A stretch of 64,000 nucleotides of DNA from CAIYRG01 sp965247505. GTDB lineage: Bacteria > Pseudomonadota > Alphaproteobacteria > Micropepsales > Micropepsaceae. The stretch lies in assembly GCA_965247505.1 (NCBI GenBank), contig OZ252020.1, forward strand, positions 1,488,001-1,552,000. The letters run 5' to 3'. The first letter of the stretch is position 1. Every line of letters begins with the position of its first letter. This document shows, piece by piece, positions 27,730 to 38,300 of this stretch. The notes under the pieces were generated by a model, which made no database searches, was not told the origin of the DNA, and saw only the letters and a program-made list of their open reading frames with translations. The translations under genes were made by a program, and so were the position numbers.

Positions 27730-28343
27730 ATGACATTCGAGCTCTATCTCGCCTTTGTCGTTGCGACCGCCCTGCTGATGGCACTTCCCGGGCCGAATGT
27801 CGCCCTCATCGCCGCCACCAGCATCGCCCATGGTGCACGGTATGGATTGACGGCTGTCGCTGGAACCGCCTCCGCTATGGTGGTGCAATTGGCTTTGGTC
27901 GGAGCAGGACTGAGTAGTTTTTTTCTCGTGCTGTCCGATTGGTTCGAAGTCTTGCGCTGGATGGGCGTTGTTTACCTCGTCCTTCTCGGCATCAGCATGT
28001 GTCGCTCAAAGACATCGCGTTTGGACGGAGACAAGCCCGAGCTAGCCTCCCACCACGCCACATTTCTTCGCGGGCTTTTGGTTTCGCTTACAAACCCAAA
28101 AACGCTTCTTTTTATGGCGCATTTTTCCCGCAATTTATTGTGCCGGAGATCGGCGCCGGTCAGCAGATCCTGCTTCTTGCCGTAACATTCATAGTCATCG
28201 CCGTCGTGATCGACTCGATCTGGGCAATCGCCGCAGCGCGGCTGCGGACATCAAATCTCACAGGGAGTTCTCTGAACAATTGCCTAGCCGGTGGCTTGCT
28301 CATTGGCGCCGGCGTTGGACTTGCGCTGGCGCGAAAAACCTAG
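27730..28343 (+). pseudogene. LysE/RhtB-family exporter, frameshifted
   Basis: The first frame gives the LysE N-terminus (LALLMALPGPNVALIAATSI-like, GARYGLTAVAGTASA, LVSLTNPKTLLF). Then the family continuation FYGAFFPQFI, LLLAVTFIVIAVVIDSIW and a C-terminal helix appear in another frame. The shift falls in the T-run at about 28108-28113: one extra T would restore a single ~204-residue reading frame. The family exports amino acids and has about six membrane helices. A one-base homopolymer change is the classic pattern of a sequencing error, so the gene may be intact in the organism. Confidence 0.82.
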
Positions 28344-28358
28344 GTGGTCTGCAACTCC

Positions 28359-28380
28359 CCTTCCCCCTCCAGGGGGAAGG
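28359..28380. repeat. CCTTCCCCCT hairpin repeat, copy
   Basis: Perfect 10-bp arms CCTTCCCCCT and AGGGGGAAGG around a 2-base centre, lying just before the DUF2125 start. Same family as 2748-2772 and 53752-53774. Confidence 0.6.
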
Positions 28381-28395
28381 TGAGATAAGGAGTCC

Positions 28396-29475
28396 ATGTC
28401 CAACTCCAAGCGCATTTTTATATACGGACCCGTTGCAGCGCTCGTCCTGCTGGCGCTGGCCTATTCCATCTATTGGTTTGTGACGGCGGGCCGAGTGACC
28501 GCAGAACTTGAACGCCTGGACGGAAACGAGATCGTTCCTGGGCTCACACTGCAATTCGCGGAAATGGAAGTCGGCGGTTTTCCATTCCGCTTCGATGTGC
28601 GCTTAAATGGCGTAACGATTGCCGTACAGGGGCAAGACGGCGTGAGCGCATGGCGCAGCGAGCGTGTTGCACTTCACGCGAAGCCGTACGGGCCGGCGCA
28701 TTATGTTTTCGAGGCAGAGGGGCTACAGACTTTTACCTGGCCGGCAGAGCCAGGCGCACCGCAAAGCATCCTGCAGATAAGTTCAGGGATCACGCGCGCA
28801 AATGCGTTTATAGAGGAAGGCCGCCTGTCGCGCTTCGACATCGATATCTTAAACGCCGAAGGCATGGATGCGTCGCTCGGCGCCGCGCCCATGCGCGAAT
28901 TTCGTGTTGCCCGGGCACGGCTTCAGCTTCTGGCCGAAGATGATGCCACCCTTGGCCTGACAGTTGCGGTCGATGCGGCAGAGATCGGCACTGGTTACCG
29001 GCCGGCCCTTGGGACAAATCTATCGCGTGTGCGCGCTGAGGGCCGCATCAGCGAAGCAAATGCGCTTCAAGAATTGGGCAGCGGAACCATGGATGTGCGT
29101 GCCACGCTGGAGACCTGGCGAAATGCGGGCGGCACGATCATTCTCGATCCCATCGAGGCGGCATGGGGCGGCACGCTTCTTTTGGGCACAGCTGAGCTAA
29201 TGCTCGACCAAGAGCACCGCCTAACGGGGCTTTTGACGGCCGCCCCGGAAGACCCGGTCAGCTTTCTCGGCGCTTTGTCGCAATCGGAAATGATCCCAGA
29301 TACTGCCCGCGCGCAGCTTGCCGGATTTCGCGAGATGGCCGCCGGACTACCGGGCAATCTCGATCTTCCCATCAGGCTGGAAGCGCACCTTCCCTTAGGA
29401 CCGGAGCCCACCATTCCTTCGCTCCAGCTTCAGGGCATGAACGGAATTGTAGTGATATTTGGGGGGGCGCCTTAG
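28396..29475 (+). CDS. DUF2125 domain protein
   Basis: 359 residues. N-terminal membrane anchor (YGPVAALVLLALAYSIYWFV), then a family-typical segment AEMEVGGFPFRFDVRLNGVTI and a large beta-rich body. DUF2125 proteins are alphaproteobacterial and of unknown function; they are regularly found convergent with, or next to, the prephenate dehydrogenase gene, as here. AAGGAG at 28387-28392 serves the ATG. Confidence 0.88.
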   Translation: MSNSKRIFIYGPVAALVLLALAYSIYWFVTAGRVTAELERLDGNEIVPGLTLQFAEMEVGGFPFRFDVRLNGVTIAVQGQDGVSAWRSERVALHAKPYGPAHYVFEAEGLQTFTWPAEPGAPQSILQISSGITRANAFIEEGRLSRFDIDILNAEGMDASLGAAPMREFRVARARLQLLAEDDATLGLTVAVDAAEIGTGYRPALGTNLSRVRAEGRISEANALQELGSGTMDVRATLETWRNAGGTIILDPIEAAWGGTLLLGTAELMLDQEHRLTGLLTAAPEDPVSFLGALSQSEMIPDTARAQLAGFREMAAGLPGNLDLPIRLEAHLPLGPEPTIPSLQLQGMNGIVVIFGGAP

Positions 29476-29480
29476 CGCTA

Positions 29481-29577
29481 CCTCGCACTTCGTCCTTCGA
29501 CAGGCTCAGGACGAGGAAGCTCAGTGTGAGGCACCGCAATAAACGTCCTCATGCTGAGCCTGTCGAAGTATGAGGGC
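29481..29577. repeat. Inverted intergenic repeat, family D
   Basis: CTTCGACAGGCTCAGGACGA on the left and its near complement TGCTGAGCCTGTCGAAGTA on the right, in the gap between the convergent DUF2125 and tyrC genes. A partial copy (CTTCGACAGGCTCCGCC) is near 3067-3085. May act as a bidirectional terminator. Confidence 0.55.
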
Positions 29578-29590
29578 GCCGCCCCCCTCC

Positions 29591-30535
29591 TTACTGCCCG
29601 TCTTTGTCTTTTTTACCGCGGCCGAAATCGGGCGCCTCAATGTCCTGCCCAGCTTCAATGATCGAACGGCGGATAGCACGGGTCCGGGTGAAAAAATTCT
29701 GCAGCTCATCGCCGTCGCCCCAACGGATTGCGCGTTGCAGCGCACTTAGATCCTCGTCGAAGCGCCCCAGCATTTCGAGCACCGCATCGCGGTTGTTGAG
29801 AAATACATCGCGCCACATCGTCGGGTCGGACGCCGCGATACGGGTAAAATCGCGAAACCCTCCGGCGGAGAATTTTATCACTTCACCTTCGCTCACCTCT
29901 TCCAAATCAGCCGCTGTGCCGACGATATTATAAGCGATGAGATGGGGAACATGGCTTGTGATCGCAAGAACAAGATCATGATGAGTCGGCTCCATGATCT
30001 CGACCATGCTGCCCAGGCGCTCCCAGAAAGTTTTCAGTTTCTCGACCGCATCCGAATCGGTCCCGGGAGGCGGCGTCAAAATGCACCAGCGTCCTTCGAA
30101 AAGTTCGGCAAATCCGGCGCTGGGGCCCGATTGTTCGGTGCCCGCCACGGGATGGCCGGGGATGAAATGAACGCCTTCGGGAATATGCGGCCCGACGTCC
30201 CGGATCACCGCCATCTTAACCGAGCCAACATCCGTAACGATGGCGCCCTTCGTCAAATGCGGTCCGATTTGCGGCGCCATCTCGGCGAAGGAGCCGACGG
30301 GTGCGGCCAACACCACAAGGTCGGCATCTTTTACGCACGATTCCAATTCATTATGCAGCGTATCGGCAAAACCAGCCTTGCGAGCCGCCTCGCGGGTCTC
30401 TTCGCGCCGGGCATAACCCGCAATCTCCGCAGCCAAGCCGTGTTTGCGCGCACCATGCGCAATAGACGAGCCGATAAGGCCAATTCCGACCAAAGCGATT
30501 TTCTGGAACATCGGCGGCGGCGAGGACGTGCTCAT
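29591..30535 (-). CDS. tyrC: Prephenate/arogenate dehydrogenase
   Basis: 314 residues. N-terminal Rossmann motif (IALVGIGLIGSSIAHGARK), then DLVVLAAPVGSF, IVTDVGSVKM, HFIPGHPVAGTEQSGP with the catalytic His region, and a helical C-terminal domain (ITSHVPHLIAYNIVG, FRDFTRIAASDPTMW). It forms 4-hydroxyphenylpyruvate from prephenate (or tyrosine from arogenate) with NAD(P). Last gene of the CM-hisC-tyrC operon; start overlaps the hisC stop by 4 bp. Confidence 0.93.
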   Translation of the reverse strand: MSTSSPPPMFQKIALVGIGLIGSSIAHGARKHGLAAEIAGYARREETREAARKAGFADTLHNELESCVKDADLVVLAAPVGSFAEMAPQIGPHLTKGAIVTDVGSVKMAVIRDVGPHIPEGVHFIPGHPVAGTEQSGPSAGFAELFEGRWCILTPPPGTDSDAVEKLKTFWERLGSMVEIMEPTHHDLVLAITSHVPHLIAYNIVGTAADLEEVSEGEVIKFSAGGFRDFTRIAASDPTMWRDVFLNNRDAVLEMLGRFDEDLSALQRAIRWGDGDELQNFFTRTRAIRRSIIEAGQDIEAPDFGRGKKDKDGQ

Positions 30536-31623
30536 TTTTCAGACATGAATTGGCTAAGGGCTTCGAACACGGTCAGATTCGCTTCTTCTGTTCCGACCGT
30601 CAGGCGCAGACAATCGGGGAGCTTGTAAGCTTCAAGCCTGCGCAGGATCAAGCCGCGCGAAATCAAATATTGATCTGCGTCCGCCGCTGATTTGCCTACA
30701 ATATTGGGAAAGCAGATCAGCACAAAATTGGCTGCGCTCTCGGTAACGCATAGGCCTAGCGAGCGAATATTTTTCGTTAGCCAATCGCGCCATTTTTCAT
30801 TGTGGCGTACCGATCGATCAATATGGGCGCGGTCTTCCAGCGCCGCGATCGCCGCGCGTTGCCCCGCAATATTGACATTAAACGGCAAGCGCACACGGTT
30901 GAGCGTCTCCGCGACATGTTCGGGACAATAGGCCCAGCCAACACGCAAACTCGCAAGGCCGTAGATTTTCGAGAAGGTGCGCGTGATCACGCCATTGTCG
31001 AAGGCCTCGACCAATTCGAACCCTAAATCGTAATCGTTCTTACAAACATATTCGGCATAGGCCATATCGACGACCAGCAAGGCGGACGCCGGAAGACCGG
31101 AATGTAAGCGCTTTAGTTCATCGGCGTTGAGATAAGTTCCCGTTGGATTGTTGGGATTAGCGACATAGACAAGCCGCGTTTGCCCGGTGACTTTGGCGAG
31201 CACCGCATCGACGTCCATCTTCAAATCATCTTCGGGCATTTCAATCGGCACAGCGCTGTTTGCCAGCGTCGCGATTTTATAAAGAAGAAATCCGTGTGCG
31301 CTCATCACCGCTTCGTCTTTAGGCCGCAAATAGCAGTTTGCAATAAGCGTCAAAAGCTCGTTCGAACCATTACCGCAAACGATCCGCGCTGCATCCAGCC
31401 CGTGAAAAGCGGCCAAGGATTCGCGCAAATCCCGCGCACTGCTCTCAGGATAGATTCCCGCTTCCACCGTTGCCTCTTGCGCGGCGACCAGCGCTTTGGG
31501 GCTGGGGCCAAAGGGCGATTCATTCGAAGAGAGCTTAATCACGCGTTCCACGCCCGGCGCGTCCGAGCCTCCGCCCTCATAAATCTCGACATCGAGAACA
31601 CCGGGTTTGGGAACGAGGATCAT
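30532..31623 (-). CDS. hisC: Histidinol-phosphate/aromatic aminotransferase
   Basis: 363 residues. Fold type I PLP aminotransferase: KLSSNESPFGPSPKAL at the N-terminus, NPNNPTGTY, VVDMAYAEYV, and the PLP lysine in TRTFSKIYGLASLRVGWAY. Placement between chorismate mutase and prephenate dehydrogenase suggests it also transaminates prephenate or aromatic 2-oxo acids, besides histidinol phosphate. Overlaps both neighbours by 4 bp, so expression is tightly coupled. Confidence 0.92.
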   Translation of the reverse strand: MILVPKPGVLDVEIYEGGGSDAPGVERVIKLSSNESPFGPSPKALVAAQEATVEAGIYPESSARDLRESLAAFHGLDAARIVCGNGSNELLTLIANCYLRPKDEAVMSAHGFLLYKIATLANSAVPIEMPEDDLKMDVDAVLAKVTGQTRLVYVANPNNPTGTYLNADELKRLHSGLPASALLVVDMAYAEYVCKNDYDLGFELVEAFDNGVITRTFSKIYGLASLRVGWAYCPEHVAETLNRVRLPFNVNIAGQRAAIAALEDRAHIDRSVRHNEKWRDWLTKNIRSLGLCVTESAANFVLICFPNIVGKSAADADQYLISRGLILRRLEAYKLPDCLRLTVGTEEANLTVFEALSQFMSEK

Positions 31624-32507
31624 CGCACGACCGGAATGAGAACGATGGGGTTGGCGAAGCCGCCGACTGGGTCGATCCGTAGTACCGAATCCCCCGCGTT
31701 CGACCGGACCGCGTCAAGTCGCGGATCTTGCGCCGAAACAAACCCGTCTGCGGCGAGAAGTATCGCACCCTCCTCCCCGCCTGGGATGATGCGGCCCGCC
31801 GAGATCATATTGGCTTCGAAGCTGGCACCCTTCAAAATCGTCGTTAGCCCCGCACGACTGAGCCCGGACTCGGTCTCGATCCGGATTAATGTCGTATCCT
31901 CGCCCGTCGCTTCGTGTTCGGCCGGCCCTATAGCGAATGCCGTAGGCTGGTTCTCGTCCGGGTGCACGATAAAGGGTAGTTTGGCGATGATACGTGGACC
32001 GGCTTGACCGGGCGGCGCCAGTTGGACCCACCACGGAACGCCTTCTTGCTCCATCTCCGGAAACGGCACCACGCCCAAGGAATCGATTTCCTCCGCGCAT
32101 TCTTGTACGACGGCAGCGGCGCGCGAATGCTCGCGCACCGGAGTTAAGGATCCAAAATGCGCATGCACGAGATCACCAAACGCCGCCTGATTTTCGCCGG
32201 TATAGACATGAACGTGAAACTTGGTTTGTGCTTGGAGACTCGCTGCAATGATCTCACGCCATATCCGCACGATCACGCGCCGCGGAAGATCGCCTTTGTG
32301 GCGCGAAAGAAGATGACGAATAATTTGCGCCTCGCGCGCGGGCCGAATGGCTGGCGGAACCTTGCCGTCACTTTCCGTGGCCGGCCGTTTGACCTTGGCG
32401 ATTTCGCTCGTAGTTTCGGCGCGCCGAATCAAAAGATCGTGCAACGACTCGTCGAGCGTATCGATCTCGGCCCGCAATTCGCCCAATGTTTCCGTGTTTT
32501 TGCTCAT
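31620..32507 (-). CDS. Chorismate mutase with extra C-terminal domain
   Basis: 295 residues. Residues ~5-95 are an AroQ-type chorismate mutase (LGELRAEIDTLDESLHDLLI, ETTSEIAKVK, RHKGDLPRRVIVRIWREIIA). The remaining ~200 residues resemble a degenerate prephenate-dehydratase-like layout followed by an ACT-like end (TLIRIETESGLSRAGLTTIL), but no clear dehydratase active-site motif (TRF) is visible. Converts chorismate to prephenate. First gene of the operon with hisC and tyrC. The C-terminal domain may be regulatory; that is inference. Confidence 0.85.
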   Translation of the reverse strand: MSKNTETLGELRAEIDTLDESLHDLLIRRAETTSEIAKVKRPATESDGKVPPAIRPAREAQIIRHLLSRHKGDLPRRVIVRIWREIIAASLQAQTKFHVHVYTGENQAAFGDLVHAHFGSLTPVREHSRAAAVVQECAEEIDSLGVVPFPEMEQEGVPWWVQLAPPGQAGPRIIAKLPFIVHPDENQPTAFAIGPAEHEATGEDTTLIRIETESGLSRAGLTTILKGASFEANMISAGRIIPGGEEGAILLAADGFVSAQDPRLDAVRSNAGDSVLRIDPVGGFANPIVLIPVVR

Positions 32508-32698
32508 ATCAACTTATTCAATCAATCTTTTTGCTGGCCTTGCCGCCCGTGCCTGCCCCCCTCGAGTTTGGACAGCTATGCTGCCTTTGGGGATATTGAT
32601 AGGGGGCAGATGACGAAAAGCAAAGCGATTGGAGCGCTTTTCTTACCGCTCCCAAGGCTTTATCCCTTTGTTTGGCGCGGGAAAAGGGGAGTGGGAAA

Positions 32699-33364
32699 GT
32701 GTTCTTGGCTGAGACGAAATGGCTCGCCGGATTTCTTAAGTCTTTGTCGCCCGAGGACCTTTCGCCGCTGCTCAATGTCGGAAGCAGCACGGCGGAACTT
32801 CGTGAGACCCATCAACCTTGGACCGAAGAGCATCTCTTTGCACCTTTAAAAGCGCGCGGTATCGAAATCATTCATCTGGATTCGCGTGACGGAGAAGGCA
32901 TCGATCTTAAAGCCGACATCACCAATGCAGCCCATCTTTCGCGTATTCAAGCGATGAGCGTCCGCGCCGTCCTATGCTGCAACATTCTCGAGCATGTGCG
33001 CGATCCAAAACGCGTTGCGGATCATTGCGTTGAGATCGCAGGTCCGGGCGGCTATATCTTCGTGAGTGTACCTTACAGCTACCCTCGCCACCGCGATCCG
33101 ATCGACACGCTCTACCGCCCAACGCCCACCGAGTTGCAGAGAGTTTTTCCGAAAACACACATGCTCGCAGGCGAAATAATCGATGCAGGCGAGTCCTATT
33201 TGACTCAAGTTAAAAAGCGCCCCTGGATCCTATTGCGGCATATATTGCGCGCTCCGTTCCCCTTTATCGGCTATGAAGATTGGCGCCATTCAATGCGAAA
33301 GCCCTACTGGCTCTTCAATAATTACAAGGTTACTTGCGCTGTTTTTAAGGTTTTGGAGCGATAA
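32699..33364 (+). CDS. Class I SAM-dependent methyltransferase-like protein
   Basis: 221 residues from GTG 32699, preceded by GGGGAG; a TTG at 32672 would lengthen it. The layout fits a methyltransferase: LLNVGSSTAELR as motif I (a variant without the GxGxG), IIHLDSRDGEGIDLKADIT, and AVLCCNILEHVRDP as motif IV, then GGYIFVSVPYSYPRHRDPID. The substrate is unknown. It is divergent from the aromatic amino acid operon and precedes metX on the same strand. Confidence 0.75.
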   Translation: MFLAETKWLAGFLKSLSPEDLSPLLNVGSSTAELRETHQPWTEEHLFAPLKARGIEIIHLDSRDGEGIDLKADITNAAHLSRIQAMSVRAVLCCNILEHVRDPKRVADHCVEIAGPGGYIFVSVPYSYPRHRDPIDTLYRPTPTELQRVFPKTHMLAGEIIDAGESYLTQVKKRPWILLRHILRAPFPFIGYEDWRHSMRKPYWLFNNYKVTCAVFKVLER

Positions 33365-33431
33365 AGGGAGTTCACGATATTTGACTTAGCAGCCCGCCGG
33401 TCCTAGCAAATCCCCCCGCGAGCCAATCGTC

Positions 33432-34634
33432 GTGGTTTCGATTAAAACTGTAGAAGAAGTGAGCGAAACTTTGATTCCGCGTTTCCTGCGCCCCTTGAAG
33501 GCTCCGGCTGAAAATGCCGGCCATGCGCTCCAGCTTGGGCCGGAGCAACCGCTTGTGCTCGACTCCGGCAAAGAGCTTGCGCCGCTCACCATCGCCTACA
33601 TGGCCTACGGCACGCTGAACGCCGAGCGCAGCAATGCGGTTCTTGTTGCGCACGCGCTGACCGGCGATCAGTTCGTTGCCAGCACCCATCCCGTAACCGG
33701 CAAACCCGGCTGGTGGAATCTTTCTGTTGGGCCGGGAAAGGCGATCGATACCGACCGCTATTTTGTGATCTGTGCAAATGTCCTTGGTGGCTGCATGGGA
33801 ACGACCGGGCCTGGCGAAATCGACCCCGCTACAAACAAGCCCTATGGCCTTTCTTTCCCACTTGTGACCATTCGCGACATCGTGCGCACGCAGGCGCTTG
33901 TTCTTGACTCGCTTGGTATCGAACAGCTTCTTTGTGTGGTTGGCGGCTCGATGGGCGGGATGCAAGCCTTGCAATGGGCAGCGACATATCCGGAGCGCGT
34001 GTATACAGTCATGCCGATCGCAACCGGTGCACGCCACTCGGCGCAGAACATTGCCTTTCATGAAGTCGGACGCCAGGCGATCATGGCCGATCCCGATTGG
34101 CGCGGCGGCGAATACGGGACGCAGAAAGTGAACCCGGCAAAAGGGCTAGCGGTTGCGCGCATGGCCGCACATGTCACCTATCTTTCCGAGGCCGCGCTAC
34201 AACGTAAATTTGGCCGCGAATTGCAGGACCGCGATGCCGTTTCGTTCGGATTCGATGCCGATTTTCAAATTGAATCCTATTTACGCCACCAGGGCATGAC
34301 ATTTGTCGATCGCTTTGACGCCAATTCCTACCTCTATATGACGCGGGCGATGGATTATTTCGATCTTGAGGTGGATTATGGCGGCGTGTTGGCGGAAGCC
34401 TTCCGCGATACCAAAGCCCGCTTTTGTCTGGTGTCATTCACCAGCGATTGGCTGTTCCCGACGGTTGAAAACAAACGCGTTGCGCACGCGTTAAACGCAT
34501 CGGGCGCCAATGTCAGCTTTGTCGAAATCGAAAGCGACCGCGGACATGATGCGTTCCTCTTGGACGAACCGGAGCTTTTTGAAGTCATGAGTGGCTTTCT
34601 CAGCTCCGCCGCTAGCGCCCGAGGTGTAAAGTGA
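33432..34634 (+). CDS. metX: Homoserine O-acyltransferase
   Basis: 400 residues. Alpha/beta hydrolase fold: nucleophile Ser in VVGGSMGGMQALQWAATYP, the acid in SFTSDWLFP and the His in DRGHDAFLLDEP; NPVTGKPGWW-like and GCMGTTGPGEIDP segments are also characteristic. It acylates homoserine, the first committed methionine step; acetyl versus succinyl specificity cannot be decided by eye. Followed after 13 bp by metW, the usual pair in alphaproteobacteria. Confidence 0.94.
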   Translation: MVSIKTVEEVSETLIPRFLRPLKAPAENAGHALQLGPEQPLVLDSGKELAPLTIAYMAYGTLNAERSNAVLVAHALTGDQFVASTHPVTGKPGWWNLSVGPGKAIDTDRYFVICANVLGGCMGTTGPGEIDPATNKPYGLSFPLVTIRDIVRTQALVLDSLGIEQLLCVVGGSMGGMQALQWAATYPERVYTVMPIATGARHSAQNIAFHEVGRQAIMADPDWRGGEYGTQKVNPAKGLAVARMAAHVTYLSEAALQRKFGRELQDRDAVSFGFDADFQIESYLRHQGMTFVDRFDANSYLYMTRAMDYFDLEVDYGGVLAEAFRDTKARFCLVSFTSDWLFPTVENKRVAHALNASGANVSFVEIESDRGHDAFLLDEPELFEVMSGFLSSAASARGVK

Positions 34635-34647
34635 GCGGGGGCGCAAA

Positions 34648-35283
34648 ATGAACGTCACGGTCCCATTGCCGTCTAATACGGCGCTGCGTCCGGACCTTGC
34701 CGCCATCGCCGAGATGGTTCCGGAAGGCGTGCGCGTACTTGATATTGGCTGCGGCGACGGAGACCTTTTGGAGTATCTGGTCAAAGCCAAAAATGTAGAT
34801 GGGCGAGGCCTGGAACTCATTCAATCGAACGTCAATCAATGCGTGACTCGGGGGCTTTCCGTCGTTCAGGGCGATGCGGACAGAGACCTCGACGAATATC
34901 CATCGGGTGTTTTTGAAATCGTCATATTAAGTCAAACAATTCAAGCAACGCGCAAACCGGATTACGTGCTGAAAGAGCTTTTGCGCATCGGCAAACGCAC
35001 TGTTGTGTCCTTTCCGAATTTTGGCCATTGGCGCGTGCGGACCTCTTTGCTTCTCAAGGGCCGGATGCCGGTGACACGCTCACTTGGAGATAGCTGGTAC
35101 GACACGCCGAATATTCATTTATGCACGATCTCTGATTTTCTCTCGCTTACGAAAAAAACCGGCGCCCGCATTGAAAAGGCGTTGGCCTTGGACGGCGATG
35201 GAAACACACGCAGATTGAGCGCCAATGCCTGGAAGGCAAATGTCTTTGCCGAGGGCGCAATATTCATGCTGGCGCAGGACTAA
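34648..35283 (+). CDS. metW: Methionine biosynthesis protein MetW
   Basis: 211 residues. SAM-methyltransferase-like fold with motif I VRVLDIGCGDGDLLEYL, then VDGRGLELIQSNVNQCVTRG and QGDADRDLDEYP, VILSQTIQATRKPDYVLKEL, and FPNFGHWRVRTSLLLKGRMP, all MetW signatures. Works with MetX in homoserine acylation; its own catalytic role is not settled. Convergent with the czc-type operon. Confidence 0.94.
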   Translation: MNVTVPLPSNTALRPDLAAIAEMVPEGVRVLDIGCGDGDLLEYLVKAKNVDGRGLELIQSNVNQCVTRGLSVVQGDADRDLDEYPSGVFEIVILSQTIQATRKPDYVLKELLRIGKRTVVSFPNFGHWRVRTSLLLKGRMPVTRSLGDSWYDTPNIHLCTISDFLSLTKKTGARIEKALALDGDGNTRRLSANAWKANVFAEGAIFMLAQD

Positions 35284-35321
35284 CCCTACCCTCCCCACCT
35301 GTGGCAGCTCATCCCGGGCCC

Positions 35322-38300
35322 TCACCCCGTGCTTGGCGATGGGGCGAAGGGCGAGCCCGACATATCTGGACTATTAAGCGCTTTTCGCTCCGATGGGTGC
35401 ACCAATCGGTAGAGCGCGGGCAAGACGACTAAGGTCAGCAATGTCGCTGACACCACACCACCAATCACTACGGTAGCAAGCGGCCGCTGTACTTCGGCAC
35501 CAGGCCCGACATTAAAAGCCATTGGAATAAATCCAATGGCATCGGTGACCGCCGTCATCAACACGGGTCGCAACCGCGTCAACGCGCCTTCGCGGATCGC
35601 GTATTCCCAATTGTGCCCTTTCATCTGAAGCCCGCGGATGAAGGACACCATCACCACGCCGTTCAAAACGGCAATGCCGGAAAGCGCGATAAAGCCAACG
35701 CCTGCCGAGATGGAAAATGGCATGCCGCGTAAGCTAAGCGCTAACACGCCACCGGTCAGCGCGAGCGGTACGGCGGTAAACACCACCGCAGCGTCGCGAA
35801 CATTGCGGAAGAGAGTGAGCAGAAGGGCAAAGATCAGCGCCAGCGCTAAAGGCACGACGATCCGCAAGCGCTCGGACGCGGAGATAAGATGCTCGAACAT
35901 GCCGCCATAATCGATCCAATAGCCTTCGGGGAGCTCTACGTCCTGCGCTACGCGCGTTCTTAGCTCTGCGATGAACGTACCGAGATCGCGTCCCACAACA
36001 TTGGCCGTCACCACCGCCCGGCGCTTACCGTCCTCGCGGCTGATCTGATTGGCGCCAATGACGAGTTCGACATCGGCCACTTCAGCGAGCGGCACGAAGC
36101 GCTCTGGGTACCCACCGTTTTCATTGGACGGCAGAGGAATGAGAAGACGCCCAATTGCGTCAACATCGGTGCGAATTAATTTCGGCAATCGAACGATCAA
36201 ATCAAAACGGCGGTCGCCCTCGAAAATTTGACCAGCGACGGTCCCGCCATAGGCCGTGCGCACGACGCTCTGCAGATCGGCAACATTTAAGCCATACCGT
36301 CCGATGACTTGCCGCTTCGGATTGATCTGCAATATTGGCAGACCTGTAATTTGTTCGACGGTAACGTCCTGTGCGCCCGCGACCGTGTTCATCACCGCTT
36401 CGACGCCTTGCGCGGCAAGGAGAAGCGCGTCGAGATCGTCACCGAACACCTTCACCGCAACGTCTGCACGCACGCCCGAGATGAGCTCGTTGAAGCGCAT
36501 TTCGATAGGCTGCGTGAACTCGTATTTATTGCCTGGAATGGCTTCGACCGCTTCCTGCAATTCGGCTAGGAGCTGGGCCTTGGGTTTACCCGGATCAGGC
36601 CAGTCGGCACGATCTTTGACCATGATGAATGTATCGGCGACACTTGGCGGCATGGGATCGGTCGCAATATCCGCGGTACCGATCTTTGTGGCCACACGTT
36701 CAACTTCTGGGAATTGACGAATGCGATCTTCCAATGCGGTCTGCATGGCCACGGCCTGAGTTAGGCTGGTACCCGGAATACGCAGCGCATGAAGAGCAAT
36801 ATCGCCCTCATCCAATGTGGGAATAAATTCCGAGCCGAGGCGGCTGGCGAGTAGTCCACTTGCCAAGACGAGAACGACAGCACCGGCCACGACAGCAATA
36901 CGAAAGCGCAAGGCCAAATCGAGAGCCGGCTCGTACCAGTACCGCGCCCCGCGCATCACAGGGCTTTCGCGTTCTTGTACCGCCCCGCTGACAAAAAGCG
37001 CGACGGCAGCGGGAACAAGGGTGAGCGAGAGAATAAGTGCAGCTGTCAGCGCCATTACCACGGTGAAGGCCATGGGGTGAAACATTTTCCCTTCGATGCC
37101 GTCGAGCGCAAAAATCGGAAAATAAACAATGGTGATAATGAGAACGCCAAAGAGCGCAGGCTTGATCACTTCGGCCGTTGCTTCTTCTGTCAGCGAAAAG
37201 CGCTCATCACGCGTGAGCAAGCGCCCTAATTCTTTTTGCGCCAAACCGAACCGTCTTAGACAATTTTCGACAATGATGACCGCGCCATCGATTATGAGCC
37301 CAAAATCAAGCGCACCGAGACTCATGAGATTGCCGGAAATGCGATTCTCCACCATGCCGGTGATGGTCAGCAGCATGGAAAGCGGAATCACGGCTGCCGT
37401 GATCAGGGCTGCCCGGATATTCCCTACCAAAAGGAACAAAACCACGATGACGAGCAATGCGCCTTGTAAAAGGTTCGTCTGAACGGTCGTAATCGTTCGC
37501 TCGACAAGCTCGGTGCGGTCATAAACGGGATTAATGACGATTCCATCGGGGAGAGCGCGGCCGGCTTCCTCGAGACGCTCGGCGACCGCTTGCGACACCA
37601 CGCGCGCGTTCTCACCGATCAACATGAAGACAGTGGTGAGAACGACTTCTTGGCCGTTTTCAGTCGCCGCACCGGTCCGCAATTCCTCGCCCATCAGAAC
37701 ATCGGCAATATCGGCAACTCGAATTGGCACGCCGCCACGTTGGTCAACAACGATTTGCCGCAGATCGTCCAAACTTTGCGCTTGGCCGGGAACGCGCAAC
37801 AAGAATTGCTCGCCATTCCGGTCGATATAGCCGGCACCGACATTGGCGTTGTTATTTTCCAGCGCCGCGATGAGGTCTTCGATGGTTAGACCATAGGCAG
37901 CCAGACGCTGCGGATAGGGCGCGACCTGATATTGGCGCACAAAGCCGCCAATAGCGTTGACTTCGGTAACGCCGGGAACGGTGCGGAGCTGTGGGCGGAT
38001 CACCCAATCCTGGAGCGTGCGAAGATCTTCAGGCGTCCAAAGGGTGCCATCCGGCTTGGTACTGCCCGGGATCGATCCCACGGTGTACATGAAGATTTCG
38101 CCGAGCCCGGTGGCAATAGGACCGAGTTCGGGCTCGATGCCTGGTGGCAGGGCGCCGCTCACGGATCGGAGCCGTTCGCTCACCAGCTGGCGAGCGAAAT
38201 AAACGTCAGTGCCGTCTTCGAAAATGGCCGTGACTTGGGAAAGGCCGTAGCGCGAAACCGAACGCGTATATTCGAGATTAGGTAGGCCGCCGAGCGCATT

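Noticed and set aside
28100..28343. Programmed frameshift in the LysE gene
   Set aside because: LysE proteins are not known to use frameshifting and there is no slippery heptamer with a downstream structure; a one-base loss in a T-run is simpler.
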